DNA of 64,000 nt from a bacterium (lineage in GTDB: Bacteria > Actinomycetota > Acidimicrobiia > Spongiisociales > UBA5794): positions 1-64,000 of the forward strand of contig JAAETI010000583.1 in the NCBI GenBank assembly GCA_024228555.1. The letters are read 5' to 3'. Each line of letters opens with the position of its first letter. The first letter of the stretch is position 1. The notes under the pieces were generated by a model. That model searched no databases. It was given only the letters and a program-made list of their open reading frames with translations, and was not told where the DNA came from. The position numbers and the translations under genes are program-made. Below, piece after piece: positions 44,321-53,428 of the stretch.

Positions 44321-44578
44321 ATGTCGGTAACAGTCAGCTCTACACCCAACCCCAACGCAGTGAAGTTCACCGTTGGCGTTGACGTCGGCGGGCCGACCAC
44401 CTTCGTGCCCAGCCAACCAACAGACGACCCGCTCGGCCAAGCGTTGCTCGGCCTGCCCGGTGTCGCCAGTGTCTTCATGAGCGCTGATTTCGTCACGTTG
44501 AACAAGTTACCCGACGCCAGCTGGGAACCCGTTATCGGACCCGCTACCGAGATCCTCGAGTCCCACTTCTCCGACTAG
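44321..44578 (+). CDS. Nfu/NifU N-terminal domain small protein
   Basis: An 85-residue protein made only of the Nfu_N domain: VSSTPNPNAVKFTVGVDVGG at the front, DPLGQALLGLPGVASVFMSADFV split across the middle, and ILESHF at the end. In Nfu scaffold proteins this domain precedes a CxxC cluster domain, which is missing here. It may modulate iron-sulfur delivery. ATG 44321 follows GTGAGG. It converges with the ABC-F gene, overlapping by four bases. Confidence 0.82.
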   Translation: MSVTVSSTPNPNAVKFTVGVDVGGPTTFVPSQPTDDPLGQALLGLPGVASVFMSADFVTLNKLPDASWEPVIGPATEILESHFSD

Positions 44579-46068
44579 TCGACCAGCAGCGCTCCGTCGG
44601 TGAGGGTCCACTTGATCTGGGTGGTCTCGACGGCAAAGTCTTCGTCGTGAGTCACTACAACCATCGCTCCCGGATAGCCGGCGAGCGCCGCCTCGAGACG
44701 CTCGATGGAGGGCAGGTCGAGATGGTTGGTCGGCTCATCGAGCAGCAATACCCATGCGCTGCGCCCCAAGCCGGTCGCGATGAGGAGCTTGCGGGCCTCA
44801 CCGGGCGATGGCAGGTCGGTCGCGAGTACCCGCTTCGGGTCGGAGCCGAGCACGCCAACGATGCCCAGGACCCTCCCTCTGGTGACCGGGTCGAGAGAGC
44901 GGACCTCGAGGACGAGATCCCTGGTCTGTTGCTCGCTGAGTTCCTGCGGCACGTGAAGGATCCGGTGTTGCTCGAGGGTGGCGGTCTCGAGAAGTGCAGC
45001 GAGCAGCGTTGACTTGCCGGCCCCATTGGGGCCGGCAAGCCGCACGCGGTCACTGCGGTCCACCCCGACATTGATCTGATCGACCAGGGTGTGACCGCTA
45101 ACCGTGAGCGCACCCGTGTACGAAAGCAGCCGGGAGCGGCGTGCCGGCTCGTACTCAAAGTACAGATTTCCTCCGAGGCTGCGGCCAACGTCGTAGCCAC
45201 TGGCGGTCTCCTGAAGCCGGGCCGCTTCGTCGCGGAGAAGGCTCATCTCATGCGAGCCTTGCTTCTGGCCGCCTTCGAACCGACCCTTCTTCTCCATCGA
45301 GCGGGCATCCTTGTCCTTGATTCCCGCCTGACGGAGTTCACGTTTATGGCGGGCAGCTTTGGTGGCGGACGCTCGTCTCTTGTCGGCGAGTCTCCTTTGC
45401 ACCTTCTTCTGTTCGGTGCGGACCCGCTGGTAGGCATCAATCTCCTGCTGCTCGAGTTCCTCCCACGCAGCCCGCGCTGTCTCGTACCCGCCCTGCCACA
45501 TCGTGAGCGATCCGCGGTTAATCCGAAGAGTCCGCCGACAGAGCCTCGTGAGCACGGTGCGGTCATGGGAAACGACGATGCCGGTGCCGCGATAGCTCCG
45601 CAGCGCTCTCAACAGCAGGTCGCGGGCAGCCGCATCGAGGTGGTTCGTCGGTTCGTCGAGGAGCAGTATGTCGGGACGTTGGTAGAGGGCACCACCGACT
45701 TGCCACCGCTTACGTTCCCCAGGGGACAGCGTCGACCAGCGATCCAGATCGTCGTGATTCAGATCGAGTCTGCCCAGCAGAGCCTGCGCTTCACCGTCCC
45801 ACGCTGCTGCCAGCGCCTCGATATTGACGTCAACAGTGTCTGCGGTCTGCGGGCAGTGGACGATCAGCCCCTGGGGTGGGTCCAGCACTACAACACCGGC
45901 GTCTGCCGTAAGCGTGCCATCGACAAGGCGGAGCACCGTGGTCTTGCCAGCACCGTTGATACCAACGACACCAGTCCATCCGTCTCCAATGGAACAGCTG
46001 ACATCGGCGAGGATCGGCACCGCGGCGGTATATGAGAAAGAAAGGTCTCGGAAATGGACGGCTGACAT
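44575..46068 (-). CDS. ABC-F family ATPase
   Basis: A 497-residue protein with two ATP-binding domains and no membrane part. Walker A motifs: GINGAGKTT and GPNGAGKST. Signature regions: LSPGERKR and PSPGEARK, both with Pro where Gly is usual. Walker B: LLLDEPTNHLD twice. A charged linker between the domains (about 210-270, KKVQRRLADKRRASATKAA) is the P-site tRNA interaction motif region. Members protect the ribosome from antibiotics or tune translation. Which applies here is unknown. Confidence 0.9.
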   Translation of the reverse strand: MSAVHFRDLSFSYTAAVPILADVSCSIGDGWTGVVGINGAGKTTVLRLVDGTLTADAGVVVLDPPQGLIVHCPQTADTVDVNIEALAAAWDGEAQALLGRLDLNHDDLDRWSTLSPGERKRWQVGGALYQRPDILLLDEPTNHLDAAARDLLLRALRSYRGTGIVVSHDRTVLTRLCRRTLRINRGSLTMWQGGYETARAAWEELEQQEIDAYQRVRTEQKKVQRRLADKRRASATKAARHKRELRQAGIKDKDARSMEKKGRFEGGQKQGSHEMSLLRDEAARLQETASGYDVGRSLGGNLYFEYEPARRSRLLSYTGALTVSGHTLVDQINVGVDRSDRVRLAGPNGAGKSTLLAALLETATLEQHRILHVPQELSEQQTRDLVLEVRSLDPVTRGRVLGIVGVLGSDPKRVLATDLPSPGEARKLLIATGLGRSAWVLLLDEPTNHLDLPSIERLEAALAGYPGAMVVVTHDEDFAVETTQIKWTLTDGALLVD

Positions 46069-46184
46069 GGCTCTCCTAGGAACAGCGGCGCATACTGGCG
46101 CCGGTGAGGTGTGATTCCTGGAGCTACTTGCGCATCCTGACCTTTGCTCGACCCGCTAAATGTAACAGTTCGGGGTCACCGCGA
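46069..46184 (-). promoter_or_regulatory. Leader of the ABC-F gene with a short hairpin
   Basis: 116 bases without a gene. CGGCGC (46086-46091) pairs with GCGCCG (46098-46103) just upstream of the ribosome site TAGGAGAG. Some ABC-F genes are induced by ribosome-targeting drugs through attenuation in the leader. This leader is short and I see no convincing leader peptide, so the role is only possible. Confidence 0.3.
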
Positions 46185-47084
46185 CTACGCAACCAGAGGC
46201 TGCGGTTGAATCCGGCGGTGACGCATGAGACTGTGCGCTGAGTAGATGGCCAAACCCGCCCAAACCAGCACAAACCCGATCAATTCATCTCTCGTCACCA
46301 CTTCGTCATAAATGAAGACGCCGAGCAGAAACTGCATCGTCGGAGCGATGTACTGCAACAGACCGATGGTCGACAACCTGATCCGACGGGCGGCAGCTCC
46401 GAACAAGGCAAGCGGAACCGCGGTCGCAACCCCTGTGAGAACCAGCAGGATGGAGATTTGCGGCCCGGCAGCTCCGAACGATCCCTCGCTACCGATGCCA
46501 ACGAACGTCAGGAACACCAAGGCGGGTATTGAGATCAGCGCAACCTCGACAGTCAGGCTTTCAATCGGGCCGACGTCGGTCATCTGCTTCTTGAGGAGCG
46601 CATAGGCCGCAAAGGTGCTCGCCAGAACCAACGCGATCCACGGCAGCGTCCCCAGGCTGACCGTCATGTAACCGACGCCGAGCGCGGCAACCCCGACTGC
46701 AACCCACTGCACCGGCTCGAGTCGCTCTCGCAAGACAAGCACCCCAAGAACCACATTGAAGAGCGGGTTGATGAAGTATCCCAAGCTGCTCTCGACGATG
46801 TGGCCGTTGTTGACCGCCCATATGTAGGTGAGCCAGTTGACCGCCAGCAGTGACCCCGCCACGAGCAGCAGGCCAATCGCTCGACCCGACAGCCCGCAAA
46901 TCCGGTTCTGCGAATGGCGGATCGCAACCATGGCCACGAGAAACACGACAGACCAGACCACACGGTGAGCCAGAATCTCCAGGGGATCGACCGTCGCCAG
47001 GGTCTTCCAAAAGATCGGAAGGATCCCCCACACCAGGTAGGCGCCGATCCCAAGTGCAATGCCTCGATTCATCCGTGCATTCAA
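46185..47084 (-). CDS. rarD: RarD/EamA-type transporter
   Basis: A 299-residue membrane protein with about ten helices. The RarD hallmark GIGAYLVWGILPIFWK starts it, with ILAHRVVWSVVFL, VNWLTYIWAVNNGHIVESSLGYFINPL (here split: WAVNNGHIVESSLGY and FINPLFNVVLG) and QYIAPTMQFLLGVFIYDE. RarD proteins are related to chloramphenicol-sensitivity exporters of unclear substrate. ATG 47084 or 47072 could be the start. Confidence 0.9.
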   Translation of the reverse strand: MNARMNRGIALGIGAYLVWGILPIFWKTLATVDPLEILAHRVVWSVVFLVAMVAIRHSQNRICGLSGRAIGLLLVAGSLLAVNWLTYIWAVNNGHIVESSLGYFINPLFNVVLGVLVLRERLEPVQWVAVGVAALGVGYMTVSLGTLPWIALVLASTFAAYALLKKQMTDVGPIESLTVEVALISIPALVFLTFVGIGSEGSFGAAGPQISILLVLTGVATAVPLALFGAAARRIRLSTIGLLQYIAPTMQFLLGVFIYDEVVTRDELIGFVLVWAGLAIYSAHSLMRHRRIQPQPLVA

Positions 47085-47116
47085 ACAGCCACAGAGAACC
47101 GCGGCGCCAGATTGGC

Positions 47117-47797
47117 CTAGCCCGCGGCGGTATCCATTCCTTCGATGGCGGGCAATGCAACCGCCTCGGGGAGCTGCAGCAGCTTTGCGGTGCCGTCAAC
47201 GTCGATACTCACCGCCACCGCCACAGCAGCGGCAGGCTCCCTGACAAACCCATCCTCGGTCCCGATCAGCAACCGATAGGCAACCTCGACCAGGTAGTCG
47301 CCCGGCGCCAGGGAATCGACGGCAAACGATTCAACCCACTCGACATACGACGAAGCAAGCCCCGGCACTTCCGCGTCGTGGGGCACCAGTTCGGCAATCC
47401 GCTCACCAATCGACTCGTCACCATCAACCGTGAAGTAGTCCCTTACAAACCACTCGGCATGCATCACTGCCAGGCGTTCTTCATCCTCGATACTGATCAG
47501 CATCAGGTCTGCCTCGGAGTACGTGGACGTAACAGGCAGCGTTTCTGGGGGAAGCGTCGTAGTGGTCGTTTCGGGAGGACTCCCGGTAGCGACGGGGACT
47601 GTCGCCGTTGGCTCCACGGTAAGCGGGGTAGGGCTCTCTCGACCCAACAGCACGCTGGCGGCAAGGACGCCGGCAACAACCGCCAGCAGTCCAACCGCGG
47701 TCAGCGCACCGATTCGCAGCCGTGGGTCGGGCCGCTTCGCCGCCAACGCCGCCCACGGGATGTGTTCCATCTCTTCAAATTCGGGTTCATCGGTCAT
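47117..47797 (-). CDS. Single-span membrane protein with Thr/Pro linker, unknown
   Basis: A 226-residue protein: an acidic cytoplasmic front (MTDEPEFEEMEHIPW), one helix (GALTAVGLLAVVAGVLAASVLL), a Pro/Thr linker (GSPPETTTTTLPPETLP) and an exported alpha/beta domain. No family recognised. The composition of the linker is frequent in Acidimicrobiia. ATG 47797 is chosen because residues upstream lack character. Confidence 0.7.
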   Translation of the reverse strand: MTDEPEFEEMEHIPWAALAAKRPDPRLRIGALTAVGLLAVVAGVLAASVLLGRESPTPLTVEPTATVPVATGSPPETTTTTLPPETLPVTSTYSEADLMLISIEDEERLAVMHAEWFVRDYFTVDGDESIGERIAELVPHDAEVPGLASSYVEWVESFAVDSLAPGDYLVEVAYRLLIGTEDGFVREPAAAVAVAVSIDVDGTAKLLQLPEAVALPAIEGMDTAAG

Positions 47798-47842
47798 GGC
47801 TCGAACGTACGGATTTGGCGACGTCAATTCAATAGGTCCGTA

Positions 47843-47861
47843 GCTGCCGCCTTGCGGCAGC
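47843..47861. terminator. Hairpin after moaA
   Basis: GCTGCCGC (47843-47850), loop CTT, GCGGCAGC (47854-47861), 19 bases beyond the moaA stop on the minus strand. Eight perfect base pairs with no clear T tract. A terminator or 3' end stabiliser. Confidence 0.5.
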
Positions 47862-47879
47862 CGAGCACCGCCCAACTGT

Positions 47880-48884
47880 CTAGCCGCCGATATAGCTCAT
47901 CTCGACCTTGGGTAGATCAACGGTCGCTTCCGAACGCAATTCGCTGTAGCGATCCGTGCGCTGCGTCCAGAGATCGGTGATCATCTGCTTGAGGTCATCA
48001 TCGGTCGCACCCGCCCGCAACGGAGCCCGAAAATCAATCCCGCCGACGGCGAACAGACATGTGTAGAGGACTCCTTCGGCCGACAGCCTCGCTCTTGTGC
48101 AGTCGCCGCAGAAGGGCTGCGAGATAGAGGTGATGACACCGATCTCGCCCGAACCATCCTTGTAACGCCAGCGTCCGGCGACTTCACCGGCGTAGTTGGG
48201 GTCAACGGGCTCTATCGGGTACTTGGCGGCGATCGTCTCCAGGATTTCCTGAGCCGGAACCACGTCATCGAGCCGCCACCCGTTGGAGCGCCCCACGTCC
48301 ATGAACTCGATGAAGCGAACGATGTGTCCCGTTCCCTTGGAGTACTCCGCCATCGGCAACACGCCGTCGGCGTTGACCCCTCGCTTCACCACCATGTTGA
48401 TCTTGATCGGCGTCAGCCCGGCGGCCGCGGCGGCTTCGATGCCACCAAGCACGTCCGTGACCGGAAAGTCCACATCGTTCATTGTGGCGAACACTTCCGG
48501 GTCCATCGAGTCGAGGCTGACGGTGACTCTGCGCAAGCCTGCGTCGGCAAGACCCTGCGCCTTGCGGGACAGCAGCGACCCATTCGTAGTCAAGGTGAGG
48601 TCTTGCAGCTCGAGCGCGGAGAGCTCCGCAATCAGTTCCTCGACCCCCTTGCGCAACAGCGGCTCTCCGCCGGTGATTCGCACCTTCTCGACCCCGAGGT
48701 CCTGAAATACGCCTGTCAGCCGAGTGATCTCCTCGAACGACAACAGCAGTTCTCTTTGCAGAAACTCGTACTCACGATTGAAGATCTCGCGCGGCATGCA
48801 ATAGCGGCACCGGAAATTGCATCGATCGGTGATCGAGATTCGGAGGTCGTGCAGGCTTCGGCCGCGAGTGTCAGCGAGGTTCAT
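47880..48884 (-). CDS. moaA: MoaA: GTP 3',8-cyclase
   Basis: A 334-residue radical SAM enzyme that starts molybdenum cofactor synthesis from GTP. The SAM cluster motif is CNFRCRYCMP, the GGE motif is RITGGEPLLRKG, and the C-terminal cluster is PFCGDCTRARLSAEG followed by YTCLF. It ends with IGG, as MoaA proteins with a functional Gly-Gly tail do. ATG 48884 begins MNLADTRG. No other moa gene is beside it. Confidence 0.94.
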   Translation of the reverse strand: MNLADTRGRSLHDLRISITDRCNFRCRYCMPREIFNREYEFLQRELLLSFEEITRLTGVFQDLGVEKVRITGGEPLLRKGVEELIAELSALELQDLTLTTNGSLLSRKAQGLADAGLRRVTVSLDSMDPEVFATMNDVDFPVTDVLGGIEAAAAAGLTPIKINMVVKRGVNADGVLPMAEYSKGTGHIVRFIEFMDVGRSNGWRLDDVVPAQEILETIAAKYPIEPVDPNYAGEVAGRWRYKDGSGEIGVITSISQPFCGDCTRARLSAEGVLYTCLFAVGGIDFRAPLRAGATDDDLKQMITDLWTQRTDRYSELRSEATVDLPKVEMSYIGG

Positions 48885-48968
48885 GGGTGCGGCCAGACTA
48901 CCCAGCCCCACATGCCCCCAATGCCGTTGCCGCTCAGATAGCAACCGAGCCCCAATACCCTTCTCTGT

Positions 48969-49199
48969 ATGAGTAGAGCCATCACAGTGTGGCTGGATGA
49001 CGAGGCAGACCTAGCGCTCTCTCAAATCGAGGCGAGTGGCCCAGGCGAGTCGGCGGCCGTGTGCAAAGCCATCATCGAGGCAGCAGCGCATACGAAACTC
49101 CACAGGAAAGTGACCGACGCCGACACGTTGGAAAGAGCCCTCGACAAGAGCCACGAGCTCGTCGCCCGTATCCTCACCACAGAACGTCCTCCGCGGTAA
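48969..49199 (+). CDS. Small ribbon-helix-helix-like protein
   Basis: A 76-residue protein. AITVWLDDEADLALSQIEAS followed by GESAAVCKAIIEAA resembles ribbon-helix-helix DNA-binding antitoxins (a beta strand, then two helices). No partner toxin is seen. The next gene is an esterase. It could be an orphan regulator. ATG 48969 is preceded only by a weak ribosome site. Confidence 0.55.
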   Translation: MSRAITVWLDDEADLALSQIEASGPGESAAVCKAIIEAAAHTKLHRKVTDADTLERALDKSHELVARILTTERPPR

Positions 49200-49277
49200 C
49201 CGCCTCAGCGAAGCTTCAGGCTCGCGGGCGGAGTACGAGCGCGCTACCTTGACCTGGGTCAAGCAAAGGAGCCGTCT

Positions 49278-50249
49278 GTGCAGTTCGATCTTCCACTTGC
49301 GGAGCTCGAGAGGTACCAGCCCGATGTTGCCGAACCAGAGGACTTCGATGACTTCTGGGATTCTCAGCTGGCTGAGGTTGGCTTCTTCGCCATCGATGCC
49401 AACTACGAGCAGATCGATAGCCCGCTCCGCACCGTTGATGTGTTCGACGTCACCTTCTGTGGTCACGGCAACAACCCGATCCGGGGCTGGTTGCTGCTCC
49501 CCCGCCACCGCAACGAGCCCCTGCCGACGATCGTCGAGTACATCGGGTACGGCGGCGGTCGCGGACTGCCCCACGAGTCCCTGGTCTGGAGCGCCGCCGG
49601 CTACGCCCATTTCATCATGGACACCCGCGGCCAAGGCTCCAGTTGGTCCACAGGCGCCAGTCCCGATCCCGGTGACCCGGGCGATCCAAGCGCACCCGGT
49701 TATCTGACCAAAGGGATTCAGGATCCCAATACCTACTACTACGTACGGCTCTATGTCGATGCGGTGCGGGCGGTCGAGGCCGCCGCCAGCCACCCAGCCG
49801 TCGACTCAACCAGGATCGCAGTGGCCGGGGCCAGCCAGGGCGGTGGGCTCGCCATCGCTGCTGCTCACCTAGCAACCGGAGTCAAGGCAGCGATGCCCGA
49901 CGTTCCCTTCCTCGCCCACTTCGAGAGAGCACTCCAGATAACCGACGCGACTCCCTATGCAGAGCTCGCCGAGTACTGCAGGACCCATCGCGATCAGGTC
50001 GAGCGTGCGTTTAGGACTCTGTCGTATGTCGATGTCGTGAATCACGCAAGGCGCAGCCAAGTCGCAGCCCTGTTTTCGGTCGGTCTTGCCGATGCCGTGA
50101 CACCTCCGTCAACGGTGTTCGCCGCCTACAACTGGTACCCGGGAGACAAGTCCATCGAGATCTACCCCTACAACGGTCACGAAGGGGGCGGTGCCCACCA
50201 TTTTGAGGCAAAGCTGGGATTCGCAGCACGGCAGCTGGGCTCCAGCTAG
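49278..50249 (+). CDS. Acetyl xylan esterase/cephalosporin deacetylase-family protein
   Basis: A 323-residue alpha/beta hydrolase (AXE1). [17 protein letters not shown] is the family opening. [20 protein letters not shown] and DTRGQGSSW follow. The nucleophile Ser is in [15 protein letters not shown], the Asp in [10 protein letters not shown], and the His in [10 protein letters not shown]. It removes acetyl groups from sugars or related esters. No signal peptide, so it works inside the cell. GTG 49278 follows AAAGGAG. Confidence 0.88.
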   Translation: MQFDLPLAELERYQPDVAEPEDFDDFWDSQLAEVGFFAIDANYEQIDSPLRTVDVFDVTFCGHGNNPIRGWLLLPRHRNEPLPTIVEYIGYGGGRGLPHESLVWSAAGYAHFIMDTRGQGSSWSTGASPDPGDPGDPSAPGYLTKGIQDPNTYYYVRLYVDAVRAVEAAASHPAVDSTRIAVAGASQGGGLAIAAAHLATGVKAAMPDVPFLAHFERALQITDATPYAELAEYCRTHRDQVERAFRTLSYVDVVNHARRSQVAALFSVGLADAVTPPSTVFAAYNWYPGDKSIEIYPYNGHEGGGAHHFEAKLGFAARQLGSS

Positions 50250-51367
50250 CGAGACAACTCGATGAATTCTGATCTGGTGCGGGGGTCGCTCTTGAAGGTA
50301 CCCCGCATGGCGCTGGTCACCGTCGAGCTGTCCTGCTTCTGGACGCCTCTCATCATCATGCAGAGATGTTGACCTTCGATCACGACGCCAACCCCATGAG
50401 GGCTGAGGATCTCAGAGATGGCATCGGCCACCTGGTTGGTCAGTCGCTCCTGAACCTGGAGCCTTCGTGCGTAGAGATCGACAACCCTGGCCACCTTCGA
50501 AAGACCAATGATCTTTCCTTTGGGTAGGTAGGCAACCGCGGCCTTTCCAAAGAAGGGAAGCATGTGGTGTTCGCACATCGAATAGAACTCGATGTCTTTG
50601 ACCAGCACCATTTCATCGGCACCCTCCGCATCGAACACGGCGTTGTTGACCACCTCGCTCAGCGACGTCGAGTAGCCATTGGTTAGGAAGTCGAGGGCCT
50701 TGGCCACTCGCAGCGGGGTCCGGACCAGACCTTCCCGATCAGGGTTCTCGCCAATCTCGAGCAGTTCGGCACGGATGATCGACTCCAGTTGCGGGGCGTA
50801 GACATCCCCTGTCTGATCGAACTCGTCGGGTCCGCGCGACTCGTACGGTGTCGCCAACGTGATGGATGTGACCGGGCGGACCGCCTCTGTCGCTGCGTCG
50901 ACTCCCAGCATGAGGTCGTACGCTGTCTTGCCGGTGACAGGATCGGTCCAGGTGGGGGCAACATCGGCGATCGGTATCGCAACGTGCGGTGCTTCTGAGG
51001 TTGCGGGGTCGGGAAGCTGCCAGTCATCGAACTCGGCAACCATGGAACCGTAGTAGGCGACATCGAGATCAATCGTGCGCGGGGCGTTCTTGTCCTCGCT
51101 GCGCTCCCGGCCCAACACTTCCTCGATCTGACGCAGAGCACTTCGCAGCTCTTGTGGGTCTAGATCGGTGCAGGCAAGCAGCGCCGCGTTGAAGAAATCG
51201 GGTGCGCTCTCGGGACCACCCACCGGAGCGCTCTCAAAGAAGCGGCTGACTTTCCTCACCTCTATCCGACGATGCCGACGCAACAGCCGTATCGCCTCAG
51301 GAAGGTGACGCTCTTTCTCGATATTGGAGCCAAGCGAGATGATGGTCTCCACGAATGCTTCACTCAT
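50246..51367 (-). CDS. FolK-FolE fusion: HPPK and GTP cyclohydrolase I
   Basis: A 373-residue bifunctional folate protein. The N-terminal part (1-165) is hydroxymethyl-dihydropterin pyrophosphokinase: [22 protein letters not shown] and the [12 protein letters not shown] motif. The C-terminal part (from about 185) is GTP cyclohydrolase [55 protein letters not shown] and [16 protein letters not shown], with the zinc ligands Cys, His and Cys present. It catalyses the first and fourth steps of the pathway. ATG 51367 overlaps folB as ATGA. Confidence 0.92.
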   Translation of the reverse strand: MSEAFVETIISLGSNIEKERHLPEAIRLLRRHRRIEVRKVSRFFESAPVGGPESAPDFFNAALLACTDLDPQELRSALRQIEEVLGRERSEDKNAPRTIDLDVAYYGSMVAEFDDWQLPDPATSEAPHVAIPIADVAPTWTDPVTGKTAYDLMLGVDAATEAVRPVTSITLATPYESRGPDEFDQTGDVYAPQLESIIRAELLEIGENPDREGLVRTPLRVAKALDFLTNGYSTSLSEVVNNAVFDAEGADEMVLVKDIEFYSMCEHHMLPFFGKAAVAYLPKGKIIGLSKVARVVDLYARRLQVQERLTNQVADAISEILSPHGVGVVIEGQHLCMMMRGVQKQDSSTVTSAMRGTFKSDPRTRSEFIELSR

Positions 51368-51753
51368 GTCTTCTCCTCCGGGCTTGGCGCTTCGCGGCGG
51401 TGCCGGCGGATAGTGATGCCAACCGATCGGGCGTGACGAAGCGCACCGGGCTTCTCTACGGTCATTTCTGCCTGCATGATTCGAGGTTCCATGGAAAAAC
51501 AGATGTCGACAAGCTCTTGGACCAACCGTTCCACCAGCATCGGCTTCCCACCCTGGATGTGGGTAATGAGCGCTTTCGTAACCGTTCGGTAATTGACTGC
51601 GTCGTCAATTGCGTCGCTCACCGCCGCCGGCCGAGTGTCGGCCCAGAGGATCGCGTTGACAAGGATCTCCTGCTCATTGATTCGTTCGTCGGGGTTGATG
51701 CCGATGATGCCGAATATGCTCAGATCTTTGATGAGGATTCTGTCGAGTTCCAT
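51364..51753 (-). CDS. folB: FolB/FolX-type dihydroneopterin aldolase
   Basis: A 129-residue pterin enzyme. [21 protein letters not shown] at the start, [18 protein letters not shown] and [16 protein letters not shown] are FolB text. The catalytic Lys is probably in [14 protein letters not shown]. It works between GTP cyclohydrolase and HPPK, both encoded by the next, overlapping gene. Confidence 0.9.
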   Translation of the reverse strand: MELDRILIKDLSIFGIIGINPDERINEQEILVNAILWADTRPAAVSDAIDDAVNYRTVTKALITHIQGGKPMLVERLVQELVDICFSMEPRIMQAEMTVEKPGALRHARSVGITIRRHRREAPSPEEKT

Positions 51754-51937
51754 ATATCCACAGTAGAGGCGTTGGCGTCACGGCAGCTACGTCCGGTATG
51801 GGTACTCCAACCAAGCGCAGCTTGGCCCCATTCCCACAAACCAGCCAATTCGACTGTTCTCCGAGAGCATTATCAGCGACGAACACAGGGGGAACTGGAG
51901 CAGGGTTCCCGTTCGTCGATCTCGAATTCAACCCGAA
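51754..51937. other. Intergenic region with a hairpin
   Basis: 184 bases between rbsD and folB, both on the minus strand. CCAAGC (51811-51816), loop GCA, GCTTGG (51820-51825), nested within an ATGGG/CCCAT pair, lies about 110 bases after the rbsD stop. It could be a terminator for rbsD. No gene or clear promoter was seen. Confidence 0.3.
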
Positions 51938-52390
51938 TCAGAACGGATCCGGCGCCCCGGGATGCAGCTTCTTGTAGAGATCAACTGCTTCTTCCAGGTA
52001 GTTGACCCCACAGACCAGTGCAACACTCGAATAGGCAGAGCATTCGCCCGTCTTCACATAGGCAAACGCCGTGCCGGCCATTTCGGCCATCAGATCCAGG
52101 TGGGGCTTGGCGTCCGGGTCAACTGGCAGTCGGGATACCACGTCTTGGTAGACATCGGGGTTCCAGTCCTCGAATTCCGTGGCAACGGTGGCGGCCTCAA
52201 TGACCAATTCCTGCTTCACCGCTTCGACTACCTGCGCCATGGTGGGCACGCCACATGTGATGGCCAAGTCGAGACGTGTGGTTGTCGGGGGAATGCGCAA
52301 ACCAGCGTCGGCGAGCACTATCACGTCACCGTGACCGGCCGCGGCGATAAGATCGAGGAGTTCGGGGTGGAGGATGCCATTTTGCTTCAT
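51938..52390 (-). CDS. rbsD: RbsD/FucU-family sugar mutarotase
   Basis: A 150-residue pyranase. LHPELLDLIAAAGHGDVIVLADAGLRIP (shown as two halves: LHPELLDLIAAAGHGD and VIVLADAGLRIP) is the RbsD/FucU front, with the catalytic His in GHGD. The end, CSAYSSVALVCGVNY, is also typical. It interconverts ring or anomeric forms of ribose, fucose or a related sugar. It diverges from the second SorC regulator, so it is probably controlled by it. ATG 52390 follows ACGGAG. Confidence 0.9.
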   Translation of the reverse strand: MKQNGILHPELLDLIAAAGHGDVIVLADAGLRIPPTTTRLDLAITCGVPTMAQVVEAVKQELVIEAATVATEFEDWNPDVYQDVVSRLPVDPDAKPHLDLMAEMAGTAFAYVKTGECSAYSSVALVCGVNYLEEAVDLYKKLHPGAPDPF

Positions 52391-52426
52391 TGCGGTTCTC
52401 CGTTCTCGCTTCTCGGCGATCAACTT

Positions 52427-52438
52427 GCACAATTGTGC
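52427..52438. promoter_or_regulatory. Candidate operator palindrome between rbsD and the SorC gene
   Basis: GCACAATTGTGC is a perfect 12-base palindrome located between divergent rbsD and the regulator, just upstream of the regulator's -35 (52444). Binding here could control both directions. Confidence 0.55.
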
Positions 52439-52443
52439 CGGGC

Positions 52444-52472
52444 TGGACAAATGCTCGCAAGGCGATGATACT
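52444..52472 (+). promoter_or_regulatory. Leaderless promoter of the second SorC gene
   Basis: -35 TGGACA (52444-52449), 17-base spacer, -10 GATACT (52467-52472), then eight bases to the ATG at 52481. No ribosome site is available before the ATG. Same architecture as the promoter at 22913-22941. Confidence 0.6.
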
Positions 52473-52480
52473 TCCTGCCA

Positions 52481-53416
52481 ATGGAGGAGAACAAAAACCG
52501 TCGGGAGCTAGCAATAAGGGCCTCGTGGCTCTACCACGAACGCGGCTTCAACCAGCAAGCCGTGGCAGATCGCCTCGGAATCTCACGCTCCACAATCAGT
52601 CGTCTACTCGCTGATGCCGAGAGGGAAGGCATCGTAAGGGTCATTGTCACCGAACCTCTCCCCGAGACGGCGCAGCTTGCCGAGGACCTGATCGAGAAAT
52701 ACCAGCTGGAGGGGGCAACCGTCGAGCTAGCGCTCGAGGATGAGAACCCGAGGGATGCCGCTGCAACTGCGATGGCACGCCGGCTCGAATCCATGGTTTC
52801 GGCTGGACCAGTGACTATCGCCGCCGGCTGGGGCCGCACCTTGGGGAGGGCCGCTCAGACCGCCCGGAGCCTGCACACGACCGGGGTGGTCCTGGTTGAC
52901 GCTTTTGGCCACACGACCACCGCAGATATCGCCCCTGCGGTCGAGGTCACCAACAACCTCGGCATCAAATACGGCGCCAAGGTGATGCATATCCCCTCCC
53001 CTGGGTTCGCTCCGAACGCCGAGATCGGTGGCAACTTCTACGACTCTGAACCTGTAGCCACTGCCCTCGAGCGGGCCAGGACTGCCGATGCGGTGCTGGT
53101 CGCAGTGGGAGTTGTTGGGCCAGAGTCCTTGCTCGTTGATGCGGGCTACATGAGCGCTGCCGCGATGGATCGGGTTATAGCCGCCGGTGGGGTGGGCGAG
53201 GTCTTCGGACTCTATTTCGATGCGGAAGGCAATGCGGTTGAACCGGAAACCCTCTACCCGATCTCGCTGTCGCTCGACGACTTGCGGGCCTCACGCAGGG
53301 TGATTGCGGCAGCCGGAGGACGTGACAAGACAATGGCCGTGAAGGGTGCCATCGCCGCCGGTATCGTCGATGAGCTGGCCATTGATCACACCCTCGCCGA
53401 AGCCTTGCTCGAATGA
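52481..53416 (+). CDS. SorC/DeoR-type sugar-binding transcriptional regulator
   Basis: A 311-residue regulator. The HTH is RGFNQQAVADRLGISRSTIS near 21-40. The effector domain starts at about 55 with PVTIAAGWGRTLGRA, NLGIKYGAKVMHIPSPGF and VLVAVGVVGPESLL, ending with KGAIAAGIVDELAIDHTLAEALL. It should sense a sugar phosphate of the second locus. It diverges from rbsD and is separated from the RuBisCO-like operon by one membrane-protein gene. Confidence 0.9.
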   Translation: MEENKNRRELAIRASWLYHERGFNQQAVADRLGISRSTISRLLADAEREGIVRVIVTEPLPETAQLAEDLIEKYQLEGATVELALEDENPRDAAATAMARRLESMVSAGPVTIAAGWGRTLGRAAQTARSLHTTGVVLVDAFGHTTTADIAPAVEVTNNLGIKYGAKVMHIPSPGFAPNAEIGGNFYDSEPVATALERARTADAVLVAVGVVGPESLLVDAGYMSAAAMDRVIAAGGVGEVFGLYFDAEGNAVEPETLYPISLSLDDLRASRRVIAAAGGRDKTMAVKGAIAAGIVDELAIDHTLAEALLE

Positions 53417-53428
53417 CCATCGGCCCGG

